In this document: positions 35,677 to 47,800 of the stretch, piece by piece
Layout: the number at the start of each line of letters is the position of its first letter
How positions within the stretch are numbered: position 1 is the first letter of the stretch
Assembly: GCA_963669155.1 (NCBI GenBank)
Contig: OZ022587.1
Location: 22,737,574 to 22,801,573, forward strand
Reading direction: 5' to 3'
Length of the DNA: 64,000 nt
Origin: Arbacia lixula
Lineage: Eukaryota > Echinodermata > Echinoidea > Arbacioida > Arbaciidae
Notes under the pieces: generated by a model
Database searches by the model: none
Told to the model about the DNA's origin: nothing
The model's input: only the letters and a program-made list of their open reading frames with translations
Made by a program: the position numbers and the translations under genes

Positions 35677-35967
35677 TCACGTATAAATGTTCACAAAATC
35701 TTCATAAGATACCAGCACTACAGCGCAGAGAAAACATGTTTCTCTTGTAACAGATCGATTTGATTTGATTATTTCTATATTTTGGGCATCTATTTCCACA
35801 AGTTTATACCCATCAGCTTCTATTACTGAAAGCACAGCCGACGTACGGAAGACAATATACATTATGTCTTCATTAGGCAGAGCTTTCAATGCTAATGAAA
35901 TAAACTCACTTTTCAGTCCTCCGGCCATCAGGACTGCAACAAGGGGTTGGAGTGGATATGATAACAT
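35677..35967 (-). CDS. Possible coding fragment of unknown function
   Basis: A minus-strand frame of 97 codons runs from Met at 35967 to a stop at 35677. The same frame stays open upstream to a TAA at 36004-36006 and reads protein-like there too (TSLIKSILTE before MLSYPLQP). Composition is balanced, with mixed acidic, basic and hydrophobic residues and amphipathic patterns such as PLVAVLMAGGL and LVEIDAQNIEII. No family is recognised. It ends against MITE A copy 2 at 36029, so it could be a gene or exon fragment cut by that insertion. A donor-like AAAGTGAGT occurs inside (about 35906-35914 on the minus strand), so part of it could be intron. A chance frame is also possible. Confidence 0.25.
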   Translation of the reverse strand: MLSYPLQPLVAVLMAGGLKSEFISLALKALPNEDIMYIVFRTSAVLSVIEADGYKLVEIDAQNIEIIKSNRSVTRETCFLCAVVLVSYEDFVNIYT

Positions 35968-36028
35968 TTCTGTCAGGATTGATTTGATCAGGCTGGTGTC
36001 ATCTTATGACATACATCTTCTTGAACTA

Positions 36029-36463
36029 CCCCTGTTCATATTTGCCACCTATCAGCAAAATAAGCGCAACATTTGCCGATGCGTTACCGATAGCTGCGTA
36101 TGCAAACGAGAGTCACACAAACAATGCTATTTTGCACATGAAGACCTATTAAAAATACAGCAATATTACAGTAAGTGTATCTTATAAACTGCGTCTGCAA
36201 AATAGCCGTAAATGTTGCAGCTTGTGCATCGCGGTGTGGCATGTGTTTCGCTAATCGCAACACTGGTATGGCTTAGCAGAACATGTCATCATGGCTTGTT
36301 TGCGCTAGCTAGGGGTGTGGGGAGAGTCTACCTGTCCAAAATACTGCAATATTATGGCTTTTTCAGTCAATAACACCAGCTTTTTTTTTTTTTTTTTTTG
36401 CTTCCCGATGTGCATCTATAGGTAATATTCTGGTGTTATCATGATTATGGTACATGAACGGGG
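36029..36463. mobile_element. MITE family A, full copy 2 (inverted)
   Basis: The ends CCCCTGTTCATAT (from 36029) and TACATGAACGGGG (to 36463) are inverted repeats. The interior matches copy 1 in reverse: 'gcgcaacatttgccgatgc', 'gttaccgatagctgcgta', and 'gatgtgcat' near the far end. A poly-T run at 36380-36399 is an internal addition. TTAA family B copy 2 lies 85 bp downstream, the same pairing as at 23.5-24.2 kb. Confidence 0.7.
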
Positions 36464-36547
36464 CTTCTGATACAATGTGGGTGGATACAGGATTAAGTTT
36501 ACACAGGGATTATTGCATCATGTTGAAGAAGAGGGGACAAGTCTCAA

Positions 36548-36786
36548 CCCTTTCTTTACTGAGCTTCCTATGTGGGCTGGCTTTTGTCCACTCAGATACT
36601 AAGCAGCACGATTCCCTCATCATCTGCTGTACAGACAATAGATGACACGCTACAAATAAACTTCAAAGTCTTTATAGGGCACAATAACTCGTACCCCTTT
36701 GGTTACTGCAGTTCTAGAGCAAAGTTTGATATCCTAACTTGACCAGAGTTCATGAAGCCATAAGTTCTAACTGGTGGATGGGGGCT
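36548..36786 (+). mobile_element. TTAA-flanked MITE family B, copy 2
   Basis: The left end CCCTTTCTTTACTGAGC matches the complement of the right end of copy 1. The flank there is TCAA, a likely decayed TTAA, and TTAA is present at 36787-36790. Diagnostic interior text is 'cagatactaagcagcacga', then 'tttggttactgcagttc'. Confidence 0.55.
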
Positions 36787-36790
36787 TTAA

Positions 36791-39372
36791 CTTTGTCGAT
36801 GAAAGAAATAGAAAACATTTGAAGATGTATCAAATAAAACAGCATATATTGCTGCATCAGATGAATATTTGGGTGTTATTTTGTGATTTGTATCACCATT
36901 GTCAAGAGATTACCCAGCAAAATGAAAATGTGTAATGATCACTACATTCTAAATTGAATCTTTCTTTGCAACACACTCAAGTAAACTTTGTGTACAATAA
37001 TACTAACACACTAACACAATACACAAATCATAGATCAACATTTGAAGAGATACACTTATGAACGTCGATCAGCATTGTTCATAAGGACAAGAAAACAGCA
37101 CTAGTTGGTGTTCAAGATTTTTATATGTATTTTGAAGTTATTCTCAGCAAAGAGGAATGTCAGATTTGAGGTGCATGGCGATGCCTTTGAGGGAAGTTGT
37201 GAAGGAGCGATGGAGCGATGGTGCGGGGGTAGAGGGGTCTACATACACCCTACCCAGCCAGCCTGGTGCAAACAGCCAACCACCGCTGGCTAGAAAACAA
37301 CACCCAGTCCTTACACACTACAGAAACAAGAAATAACAGCAGACTACATCCAACAAAAAATCAGCATGGACAAACACTAACATGCCCAGCTTTGTAGTAC
37401 TATGCCAGAAATTTAGAATCAAGCTCACAGTTTGTGTGTGGGTAGAGAATCAAACAGTGAGATATACATGTAGAAGAGAGTAGTTAATTTTCTCAACTAT
37501 GTGTGCAGAAGTGAGTCAACCTCTTATGAATGACAAAGCTTCTTTTAATACTGAAAACAACGTAGTTTGGCTTTAAAAACAGGATTTTCAATCATTTTCA
37601 ATTACAGCTTTCATAAAATGATCTAAAAGGAAAAGAAGAATTTTGAGGCATTTTTGAGGCAAGTATTTCCGAATTGGAAAAAATTCTAAATACTGCAAAA
37701 AAGGAATTGCTGGCATTTCTGTATTTGACAATACCTCAGCAAGCAGTAAATGCAAGGTTTAAATTTCTGTCTGGTCTTCTTAAACTTGGATGACTTTCAC
37801 ACACATTGACCATCAGATCTTATTTATACCAGAGTACCAGTCAAAAAAAAAATCATAACTACCAACTCCCAACAAAACACATATTCCATACCAGAGATAT
37901 ATGATATTGAAGCACAAAGACACTATATTACTTTACAATACATAATGTGTACATAGCATGCTTAAGCATCTGAATGAGATTTCCATCAAACATAAATCGT
38001 TGGCATGACAACTCACCTGTGTGGTTTCAAGCAGCAGTTGGTGGAACAAAGAATGTAGACCAATGAGCAGGATGGGAAGTCAAAATCACATGGAATGGAG
38101 AGAAAAAAAGTGGGGAAAATACAGGTTAATAACCACTTCTAAATCAATGATTACCAATGATATACTTACAACCTTGTCACATGAATTACAACTGTGATGT
38201 ACTGTAAGTTAATAGAGACAGCGATATGAGCAAACTCAGGTATCGCCTATGGCAATACCAGGCAATTTTTTTTTTCGACAGTGAGTCAATGTCTTGTAAC
38301 TACATGATGGCTTTATTATTACAATTTGCTTTCATTTCTTACATTTTACTATCCATTACAAACATTTTTACATACTTTAATAATGAACCAAACAACCTTT
38401 CAAAATCTGAAAATGATAATTCTGCAATGAAAGACAGATACATGTAAACTGTTAGTTCCAAAGGGGAAGAGAGAAGCAACAACCACGTCAGTAGTGATTA
38501 TTCTTCGCAACTCAGGACAATAAGAAAGAAAGATGTTATAGATGACAACATACAATACAATGGGAAAATATCAAAGTAGCTACAGCACTCAATTTCAATT
38601 TGAAAGAGAAAGAGAAAGCCGAACACAGCAAAAGAGCTGAATTGAAAAATATCATTGTGGTGTTGAGGTTTCTCAAACTGACATTAAACCCGGTGTTTGT
38701 AGACAACCGCACAGTTGGCAGTATCAACCGAACCCAGAGGTTATCCAAACATGTTCCGCGACTGGAATTTTAAATAGCTGACCTGTGTCAACAGTAAGGA
38801 TAGAACTTGACCCAGGCTCAGCTTAGCGCCTCGCTACCCCAAACCCAGTTAGTAATGGTTTTCTGCTTCGTTTGTGTCAAATTAAAATGCAGGATGGAGT
38901 CTTAAATGAAGGCTGATTACCACAAGAAAGAGTGGATACAGATGTACAGATGTAGTCGACTTAGATTTCAGTGATCTGGGATCCATCACTTTGATGATAT
39001 GAAGTTGGTAAATTTTGGACTGAACTGCATGGACCAACTTTGATCCCTTGCTCTTCTGTATGAGTGTTGGCGACCCTATAAATATATGAGTCTCAGTTTA
39101 TCTTACAGAGCCATTTATTAAGATATTTATACCCATTTATACCCATTAATGGGAAAACCAGTAAATGATACAGAGAAAAGGGTAGAGAGCGACTGGGAAG
39201 GGGAACAAGCGAGTAATGTGAACAGGAAGAGGAGGAAAAAAGAAGATAAAATGAAGGGGGGAATTAGGAGCAAGAGGAAATGAAGAGAAAGAGGACCAAG
39301 CATAAGAGATAAATGAGGAAAGATGAGCAAGGATGGAGGTGGGTAAAACAGAGGATGATTGGAAAGACAAGG
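36791..39372. other. AT-rich unique DNA, nothing recognised
   Basis: No gene or defined element. Short homopolymer runs only. Short frames at 37105-37293 and 38226-38748 have no recognisable motif. Confidence 0.45.
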
Positions 39373-39401
39373 GTGTATGTGTGTATGTGTGTTTGTGTGT
39401 A

Positions 39402-39433
<32 letters not shown>

Positions 39434-39593
39434 CATGTGTGTGTGTGTGTATGTGTGTGTATGTGTGTGTGTGTGTGTGTGTATGTGTGTGTATGTGTGT
39501 GTATGTGTGTGTATGTGTGGATATAGATCATGGATCTCACATCTCCCACGATAGATCAGGTAGAGAGAGAGAGACAGACAGAGAGAGAGAGAT

Positions 39594-39632
<39 letters not shown>
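39373..39632. repeat. (GT)n and (GA)n microsatellites
   Basis: Interrupted GT/ATGTGT runs cover about 39373-39517 and GA/GATA runs cover 39560-39632, separated by about 40 bp of complex sequence. Confidence 0.95.
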
Positions 39633-40479
39633 AGTAAGTACATCTTAAACCGCAACCTCGGTGGGCTCACAAAATCGTAATATTACCATCAATATCAGCT
39701 CAGAATACCTAAATCTACTTCATCTAAAATAATCAAAAGACAAAAGGAAGAGTACCTCTCCAACCAATTGTGGAATGGCTGGATGGATAGATGCAAAGAT
39801 TTATTTTGAAACGGTCTCTCATGGTCAGAGATATCAATCTGGCTCCTCCAGGCTATAGTAAATATTGCTCAGCAGGGACCTGATATATCCACATGTTGTT
39901 GTCCCTCAGGGTTCGTCAGATGCTTGTCTGAACCCCCCCTTTTGACAAATGGTTTTGACTTTCAACAAGTTGGCCTTCGGGCGCTATAGAGCTTGCATAC
40001 GAGTGAGGAGGGTATGACATAAGGAGAAAGTAGTGAAATGTCTCGTGCCGAGAAAACTCGGCCACTTGCTGCTGGAAAATCTGCGCGCACTATACGGAAC
40101 TTAAAAGAAGGACTCTCATATGAGAGGAAATGCAGCACAAATATTAGAAAAAATCAACAAACAAACTACATCCTGTTTACCTTCCTAGCTCTACCTATAT
40201 CACTCCTTCACTGCAGCACACACAATACACAGAAATCCAGAAATTCCGACATTTCATCTAGTGCTCAAAAGGTTAGATGATATCATAAGAAAAGTTGATA
40301 AAGGAAATCAAAACATGTCATATCTTGAGGCACTTAGACTAGATTGGAGCTGAAACTGTCAAAAGTCACATTAAGGAAAATCCATAAACACAAACCTAAT
40401 AAGAGCAGTGATGACTCCTAATAAACAAATGGTCATGTAGATTAAAAAAAGGAACACAAAAAAGATCTATGGCAACATC
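39633..40479. other. Unique DNA, nothing recognised
   Basis: Mixed sequence. The frame at 40038-40280 starts with MSRAEKTRPLAAGKSART but shows no motif and is not called. Confidence 0.4.
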
Positions 40480-41010
40480 AGCAGAGAACAATATAGAAGC
40501 GATCAAAAGAAGAATAGAAAGAAAAGTAAAGTCCTAAGGCAAAGAGAGAAAAAGAAACAATTAAAAAGTATTTGACTAAATGAAGAACAAGAAGATGGGG
40601 AAGAGGATGATACAAGTTTCATCGAAATCAACATCTTTGAAGAGTTGCTTGACATCGGTGGCAGCAGTGGGACACAATGCAGAGAGAGAGACAGATAAAA
40701 CAGATAAAAACTATTTGAATGAAATGAAGAACAAGATGGGGAAGGAGGATGGTAAAAGTTTTATTTAAATCAACCATTTTGAGAAATTGCATGACAATAA
40801 TGTTAGCAGAGAACCGAAAATAGGAGTGATAAAAAAATAATAGAAAAAACTCTAAAATCCTAAGGCAAAGAGAGAGAAAGAAACAGTTGAAAAGTATTTC
40901 ACCAAATGAAGAACAAGATTGGGAAGGAGGATGAAAAAAGTTTCATTTAAATCAACAACTTTGAGGAATTGTCTGAGGTTGGTGGCAGCGGTGGGACATA
41001 ATGCCCGGTA
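40480..41010. repeat. Imperfect tandem repeat, two units of about 326 bp plus a partial middle copy
   Basis: The text 'tcctaaggcaaagagaga' occurs near 40532 and 40858, and 'tgaagaacaa' followed by 'gatggggaag'-type sequence occurs at 40581, 40725 and 40907. The phrase 'ggtggcagc' then 'gtgggacaca' appears near 40657 and, as 'gtgggacata', near 40991. The third partial copy in the middle lacks the 'taaggcaaag' part. No function is evident. Confidence 0.75.
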
Positions 41011-41379
41011 GAGCGATGGCAGGCAAGGAGGCAAGCAAGCCTGTTTGCATGCCAGCCACGCCTCCAGACACAACATAGCCAGCAGAAATTAGTTGAGAAA
41101 ACAACAATGTGTCAACATTCTGCAGCAGAGCCATCCTGATGGGATGTTGCTCCTCCACTGGTTGTCACTGACAGCGTAACCGTGGGTTACCCCCACTTGA
41201 CTCGTGTCACAGTCCGCTGCCTTGATCTTCTCAAAGGCCACAGAGCTCCCCTGGATATACAGACAGCAGACAAATCATTCTCCACTCAACTTTGGCTTAG
41301 ATAAAATGTATAAATGTCATTTAATGATGCTATAACCTTTAAACTAGAGCAATTTGACTGACATGCTGTCAATAAAAAA
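41011..41379. other. Unique DNA, nothing recognised
   Basis: No gene or repeat recognised. Confidence 0.4.
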
Positions 41380-41975
41380 GCCTCTGCTTCTTTGTTAGCT
41401 TCATCTGGTTGAAGTTGAAAAACTTTTGTGCTCAGAAAACTTGTAGGTTTGGTTGAAAATAACTATTGAATTTCTCATAATTGCAAAAAAAAATCATTTT
41501 GGGTCATTTTAAGTCAAATTTGGCAAAGTTCATTGACCTTTGACTTCAAAATTATTTCACTTTTCATTTAAGCAGTCATTCTTGTATCAAATTTAATTAA
41601 AATTGAATTATTTAATTTAGTTATTGGGAAAAGTATAAGATCATCATTATCATTGACCTTTGCCCTCTCAGCAATTTTACCCAACAATTCTACCTCCATA
41701 GAGTAATCCATCTTTACACCATGTTTGGGAGGCATGGGATTATTGCATGTGTATTTATTGTGAAAAATGGCAATTTTCTGGCAATTTTTTACAAAGTTCA
41801 TTGACCTTTAACCTCAGTCAGAATTGACCCCTATTTTACAAAAATAATGTACCAAGTCTGAAGCAAACCTGCTGAACAGGTCTTAAAATATTGCCTGAAC
41901 AGATTCGGGACGGATGGACAGACAGACAGACGACTCAAAAACATAATGCCTCTGGCCACCTCGCGATGGAGACAG
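41380..41975. mobile_element. Second, decayed TGACC-rich element (related architecture)
   Basis: Three degenerate copies of ATTGACCTTT(G/A)(A/C)C start at 41532, 41652 and 41800. They are followed by a GGACAGACAGACAGACGAC stretch (about 41915-41933) and a terminal phrase 'atgcctctggccacctcgcg' then atggag. GCCTCTGC at 41380 may be the matching left terminus. This is the same order of parts as the 34007-35328 element, with different terminal sequence. The ends are uncertain because of decay. Confidence 0.5.
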
Positions 41976-44900
41976 AACAAGTATTGCGATAACCAGGTAA
42001 CATATGTTTCATGACATTTCTTATAGCTCTCGGTGATCAAATATATGTTATTGGCACTGCATATCAAGGTTGAATTGTCTGTCCTAGACCCAATAGACAC
42101 CAGTGATGGTTAGATGAGAAAAGTCACAAAGTCTGGGAGCGAGACTCCATTTACTACTTGGCAAAGAGTGTGGGATTAATGATACAAACAAGATATCTCA
42201 TGTCATGGCGGTCACAGGAATTGAATCCACAACCTCAAGACTGTCCGCTGAGAGGTTGACCTAAAAGGTCTACTGGCTCAGCAGTGTGTAAGGGTGACCA
42301 TCCCTGACTGCTGGGGATTCAATGATGTACTTTATGTTTATGAATGACTTCTGCGGCCACTGCAAAGTCATCTACGCCAAGAAAAAAGTATTTCCTTTCG
42401 CCACCTTTTCTCGACAACATCCACCTCGTTCATGTCAGCAGCAGATCGACAGGGAAGGGAATCCGCGGAACGGTCCATCTCGTTGCCGGCGGCAACAGGT
42501 GCACGGATGATGCATGCCAACATTTTACTGACGCAACTATTTGCCGAATTAGAAATTGAAATTTGGCCACTGACTTTGCATCTGTCTGGCGCCACCATTG
42601 CTGAGTGCGTGGAGCGTCGGGCTTGATGGTTGAGATTCAATTTTGGCGCTGGCAGTGACTGCATCCCAGACACTTGGGTTTCAAGATGGTGACGATACAA
42701 GATCTGAACCTGTGTCATACCTATAGGGCTTAGAGAGTCCGGCATACCATGGGTTAAAGCCTACAAGAGTCGCTCCACCCACGCACGCAGGAACAGTTTT
42801 AACCTGTGTCGGAACATAATGTTTCCAATGTATTCCATTCTCTTACTTAATTTCCTTAAACTATGTTACACTTTATTAAAACTGTATTAAAATACATAAA
42901 ACTTACATGACTGGACTGCCCAGAACAGATTCTCTTAAAGTGGTTATATAATCAGTTACTAATGCCTGCACAATATGTCTGTACAGCTCTTGAATTTTTA
43001 GTTCAGCTTAGGAATGGGAACAAATCAAATCATATAAAAATGAGTTACAGTACTTCACAGTGGGCAAATTTTGCAAAATGAAATGCAATTATTCTGCTAA
43101 GCTTCATTATCTTATTGTTTAATAGGAAATATTTGCTTATAACATTTGAGTAAATACCTCATGCAAGTCTTGGAGAAGGACCCTTGTCAAAACTATGCTT
43201 TAAGGTTGAAGATTTCAGGGATAAACACATTGTGTCATCACTAGACTTTTTCAGTTAAATGACACGCATCACGTGCATTATACCCAATGGTCTGATGTGA
43301 GAGTTTAAGACTTTGTAAAGAAGCAAGAAGTCTTCTGAGGGGTCTCTTCAGGTTTACCATCCTTTCCATGCATAGACATGAGGGGGGGGGGGGGGGGTAG
43401 GCTAGATGGAAGAGGGGGTTGAGTTGATGGGAGAGGGGGTAGATGGGAGAAGTACATGTACTGGAGATGGGGAATGGGGTAGGAAGGCGAATAGGAGGAG
43501 GAAGATGGAGGCTTATTCAAGAGATGTGACTTGAGCGGAGAAGGGAGAAAGTTCCCTGGGAGGGTGTTTGGCTGTGTTTGGCAATAAAATCAAATTGCTA
43601 TTTCCCTTCAAAGGAGCAAATTCCTGTCCGATTGACAGAAGGGCTCGCGGATCAGTCCAATCTCGAGAAGGTGTGACAACATTCAGCCCGTAGCAATAGC
43701 CTAACGTTCAGACCCTGGCACATTTTCTAATCCAATATCTCATATCAGGTATATAAGGTTCATGCGAGTCTGGTACAAACAAGAGTAAATCTCCTCTTTC
43801 CACAGGATGTGTAGGACGTGCACTAGCAATGTATTAGTCTACTCCATCAGACCTGTAAACGATTTGTTCCGTACCTCAGAGAATCAGGATAGGAAATGTC
43901 CAACAGTCTGGAAGCAGGCTACTACAGCAACAGCCTCGTGAGAACAAAAGCCAAAAACGTTAAAAAAAAAGCCACATGGGCTGCCGAGAAGGCCAGGAAA
44001 AGGACGCGAAAAAGAAAAGAAGAGGGGAAAACTGGCAAACACCTTTGTGGACTGGCCGCTGGCCAATCAAAATATAGCCCCCTCGGCTGCCGTAATGAAT
44101 TTGTGAAATTGGGATAATTGGTCGCTTGGGACAGGCGGTTGAGTATACTCCCACGAGAAAGTTTGCTTCCTCCACCGCCCTCCTTCCCTCCCTTCTCCTT
44201 TTATCTGTGTTGGTATTCTGCTACGGAGGCAAGTTTGGATATGCAGGGGGCAAGTGTATCAAATGACAAAGGCTTCTCTAGGATCTGGAGGGGGGGGGGG
44301 GGTCTCAGCTTTTAAAAGTCGGGGAAAGAGAGTGCACGCCCGGAGGTTTCAAGACGTGTTCAGGCAATCACAAGTAGACATAGCAGCAGTTTGGACTCCC
44401 ACTCCAGGCATACATGATGCATTTACTTTTACAAAATTAGCAGGGAAAGTCCCGAAGATAGACATTTGAGTTTATTTGAGAGCACAAAAGAAAATTGTAG
44501 GATTCTTTTCTTGATTTTTAATCTTTAATTGCAAAAAGTGCGATGAAACACGGGGTGCTTTTAAATGAAATATCTGAAATAAAAAAGCAAGTGGTTAAAC
44601 TTGCATCCCAACTCCTGCAGTAAGAGATGAGTGCTTTGTGATGCATGAAGGCTCGTTGCCATGGTTATCCTCTTCATCAAATTCTCTGCATAACGCAAAA
44701 TTCAGCTCCAGTGCTTTTTAAGAAGCAAACTGTGAGCAATTGGTGTATTTTATTATGTCCGAGAGTCACCCTCAGGAATCGAGAATACTGAAGCGAGAAG
44801 GAAATTATGGAAGGATGGAATTTAGAAAAGAAAACACGACGGCGAAGATTGCTGTGCTAGACAAAAGCCATCAAATCAAACAAAGTAAAGTGTGACCTCG

Positions 44901-45686
44901 AGTCATCCCCATCTTTATGCAAATATTTCTGTGAAAATGTAAAAAGGAAAATAAGCAAAGACACGTAAACTCAGACACTCTCCACTTCCCTCTGTTAAAA
45001 AAAAATCAATTTCTCTCCTTGTTAGAGTTTTGCCTCTGGAAAATTGGGAGTAAATTGAATGATCTTAGACAGGGAAAAATGCAAGGAAATGGGCTAACGA
45101 TCGGTCACAAAAATTTCTTGGGCACATGGTCTTGTCAATTTATGTTATTATTTAATTAGCGTGTTTTCTGCCCATGGGCGAAGCAGGCAAAGTTTGGCAG
45201 AGAATTCTCCAAATTTAGCACGGGGTGATTTTTCCTGCATTGCCTGAAGTACACACACACGCTCTACCATTCACCTGGATGTTCAAATGGAATATGATGT
45301 GCATTTCATTAATCCGGTATCTAAGCAATGCTGTATGCTTTCTTTCCTACGCGCTCAAATACGCAATGGAGTTGACCTCAATTTGTTGGGATGATTTCAG
45401 GCATTTTCTTCTTCCTTTTTGGGCAGCTGATCTGCTGGCCGGCCGTAAGGGAGGGAGGCGGAGAAAAGACCGGCTTGATTAAGGTCAACTGACCAGTCAA
45501 TCTTTGTTGAAGCAGAAAAGAAGATCTCTCTTTTCTTTGGACTTAAATTCGAGTGCAAAGCATCATTGGATAAATCTCCCTGGTGATTAAACAATCCCTT
45601 TGCCCTTGCGTGATCGATAAGCCTAACTTTTTTCTTTTATACTTTTGAGTAGGTAATCCACAAAACATAGAGGACAACAAAAAACA
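41976..45686. other. Mostly unique DNA with short simple repeats
   Basis: No gene recognised. A weak tRNA-like stretch lies at 42212-42290 on the minus strand. G-runs lie at 43381-43397 and 44290-44302. The part 44640-45620 is compositionally complex and contains AATTAG-type cores (for example near 45157), compatible with conserved non-coding DNA, which cannot be shown here. Overlapping frames at 42322-42745 carry no motif. Confidence 0.4.
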
Positions 45687-45960
45687 CACACTTTAAACAC
45701 ACATATATTTAGACATATCTACGCTCATAAACACACAAACGGCTATTCATACACAGACAGACAGCCACTACAAACATTTTATTCTTACTCTACAACTTTT
45801 TTCATATTGAATGAGATTTTTTCTTTAAACACACATACATGTATAGTTTAGCCAGACATACACTCATAAACACACAAACAGCTATCTCATACACAGACAG
45901 ACAGCCACACACAAACATGATACAATACAATATTCTCCATATTGCATGAGATTTTTTTTT
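45687..45960. repeat. Two-copy tandem duplication, period about 140 bp
   Basis: The text acacagacagacagccac occurs at 45751 and 45891, and 'ctcataaacacacaaac', 'tgcatgagat/tgaatgagat' and 'tttaaacacacata' recur at the same spacing. The copies differ by small indels and substitutions. Confidence 0.8.
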
Positions 45961-46429
45961 CTCTCCTCTCATTTTTGTCTTTGGGTGAGGACGGGGAAGT
46001 GGTCTTGGAGCCTCTAGAAATGGGTTCTCTTCCTTGCCATCACTCCTCACTGTCCTCCTCATCCTTATCTCTGATAGATATCACTAGATAGGCAGCCAAC
46101 CCATCCTCCAGCAAATAGATGACGGCTAACCATGAAGGATGGAGAAATCGTCACAAAAAAGATTGTCTACTCTCCAAGGATTGGGCACTTAATGCTCCAA
46201 ATGCATAGTGTCGAATACAACACGCAGGCAGACAGGTATTGGAGAGTGGCCACTCCAAATGCATTGCGCAATCCCTACTGGAGCTTATGAATATGTATGA
46301 GATCTATCATGACTTGTGTTTCAAAAGGTAATGGATGTTAACAATGCTATGATGCATTCTCACATTTGGTGATAAATATTTTGAAAAGTTTAAAATCTAT
46401 GAGTCAAATTAGGCAATTTCCTCCATATT
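45961..46429. other. Unique DNA, nothing recognised
   Basis: No gene or repeat recognised. Confidence 0.4.
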
Positions 46430-46686
46430 TTCATATCATATTGATATTATATTCATTTGATATTCATGCTTTATTCATATTTTGTAAATATCACATATGC
46501 ATGATGTTTACATAAGATCTATATTGTAGTTATAGTATATTCACATCATATTAGCATCTTCATATTTATTCATAGCTTATCTATATTGTATAAAGTATGA
46601 CTGTAGTATAAGATTAGTCTATTAATAAATATTCATATTTGTTCTGGCACATACATCTAAGTAATATGATATTCAGGATTTCTTGT
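46430..46686. repeat. AT-rich block with ATTCATAT-type repeats
   Basis: Repeated variants of 'attcatat' and 'atattcat', similar in style to 3275-3670. It directly precedes TTAA family B copy 3. Confidence 0.6.
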
Positions 46687-46690
46687 TTAA

Positions 46691-47002
46691 CTCTCTCATC
46701 ACCATTGGCATGAATATGTATAGTAAGCCAATGAGGCATTCATGGCCTGGTAATGTAAGGATTAAGTCTTGTCAAGAAAACATTTTCTTACTTTGTATAA
46801 AAACGGCTGCTTACTTTTCTACTCAGATACTAAGCACCACGACTCCCATGCAATCTGCTTTTCAGACAATGGACAACAGGCTATGAATAAACTTCAAATA
46901 CCTCTTAGGACACAATTAAGCTACACCTCTTTGGTTACTGCAGTTCCATGGAAGGTTTTTAACATCCTAACAAAGCCAGAAAATCTAACTGTCAGCAACG
47001 GG
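46691..47002 (+). mobile_element. TTAA-flanked MITE family B, copy 3
   Basis: TTAA at 46687-46690 and 47003-47006 flanks ends CTCTCTCATC and, at the right, GTCAGCAACGGG. The interior has 'cagatactaagcaccacga', 'cagacaatggacaacagg' and 'tttggttactgcagttcc'. It is the longest copy (312 bp), with about 80 extra bases near the left end. Confidence 0.65.
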
Positions 47003-47006
47003 TTAA

Positions 47007-47455
47007 CAAAACTCCTGCAAGCAGGTTTTAGGAGTGAGATTTCATGAAATCTTTCCATGATTTCTCAAATTCAAGTGAGGTCAACTGATGAATTTCCCTC
47101 CTCCAAACATAATATCTGTGAGCTAAAATTTTGCAGAAATAGGCAAATTTAGAGGCGTTTAATAAGTGAGCAAGAGCAAGGAGGGGGAAGATGGAGTGAT
47201 TGCTGTGTCACAATTCATGTTGCACAGATATTTGCCCCCAAATCATTGTGACATTTCTGAGTCGCAAGAGCAACAACTTTTCATCACTGAGGGGTATGGG
47301 GCATATGTAGCTTTAACATTGTCATTTTAAGAATGTGACGTTTGTTCCCCAAGGCTATTATCTTGATCAACATGAGGCCACCATTCATGACTGACACGAG
47401 AAAAGAAGTCTCCCTCCTCAGAAGTGTGAGATGGTGGAAGACGATTCACAAGGTA
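47007..47455. other. Unique DNA, nothing recognised
   Basis: No gene or repeat recognised. Confidence 0.4.
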
Positions 47456-47459
47456 GAAA

Positions 47460-47509
47460 CAAGATAGAGAGAGAGGGGTGGAGGGGGAGGGGAGAAAGAG
47501 ACAGAGAGC

Positions 47510-47545
<36 letters not shown>

Positions 47546-47800
47546 AGAGCCAGAGAGAGAGAGAGAGTGGGAAAGAGACAGAGACAGAGAGAGGGAGGGG
47601 GGATATAGAGAGGGGGGAAAGAGACAGAGAGAGGGGGAGAAACAGACAAAAAGATGAGAGAGTTAGATGGAGAGGGTGAAAGTGGGAAGAGAGAAAGAGA
47701 GCAAGATACAGGGAGCAAGGGAGCGGAAGAAAGGGAGATAAAGCAAGAAAGAGAAAGAGTGAAGAAGAGGAAAAGGAGAGGAAGAGAGAACTGAAGAAAT
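47460..47800. repeat. GA-rich low-complexity tract
   Basis: Purine-only plus-strand sequence with pure GA runs at about 47512-47535 and 47551-47566, separated by G-runs. Long Ser/Leu/Pro frames on the minus strand are artefacts. Confidence 0.9.

Noticed and set aside
39127..39670. Thr-His and Val-Cys repeat proteins
   Set aside because: They are products of the GT microsatellite and the adjacent GA tract in several frames.
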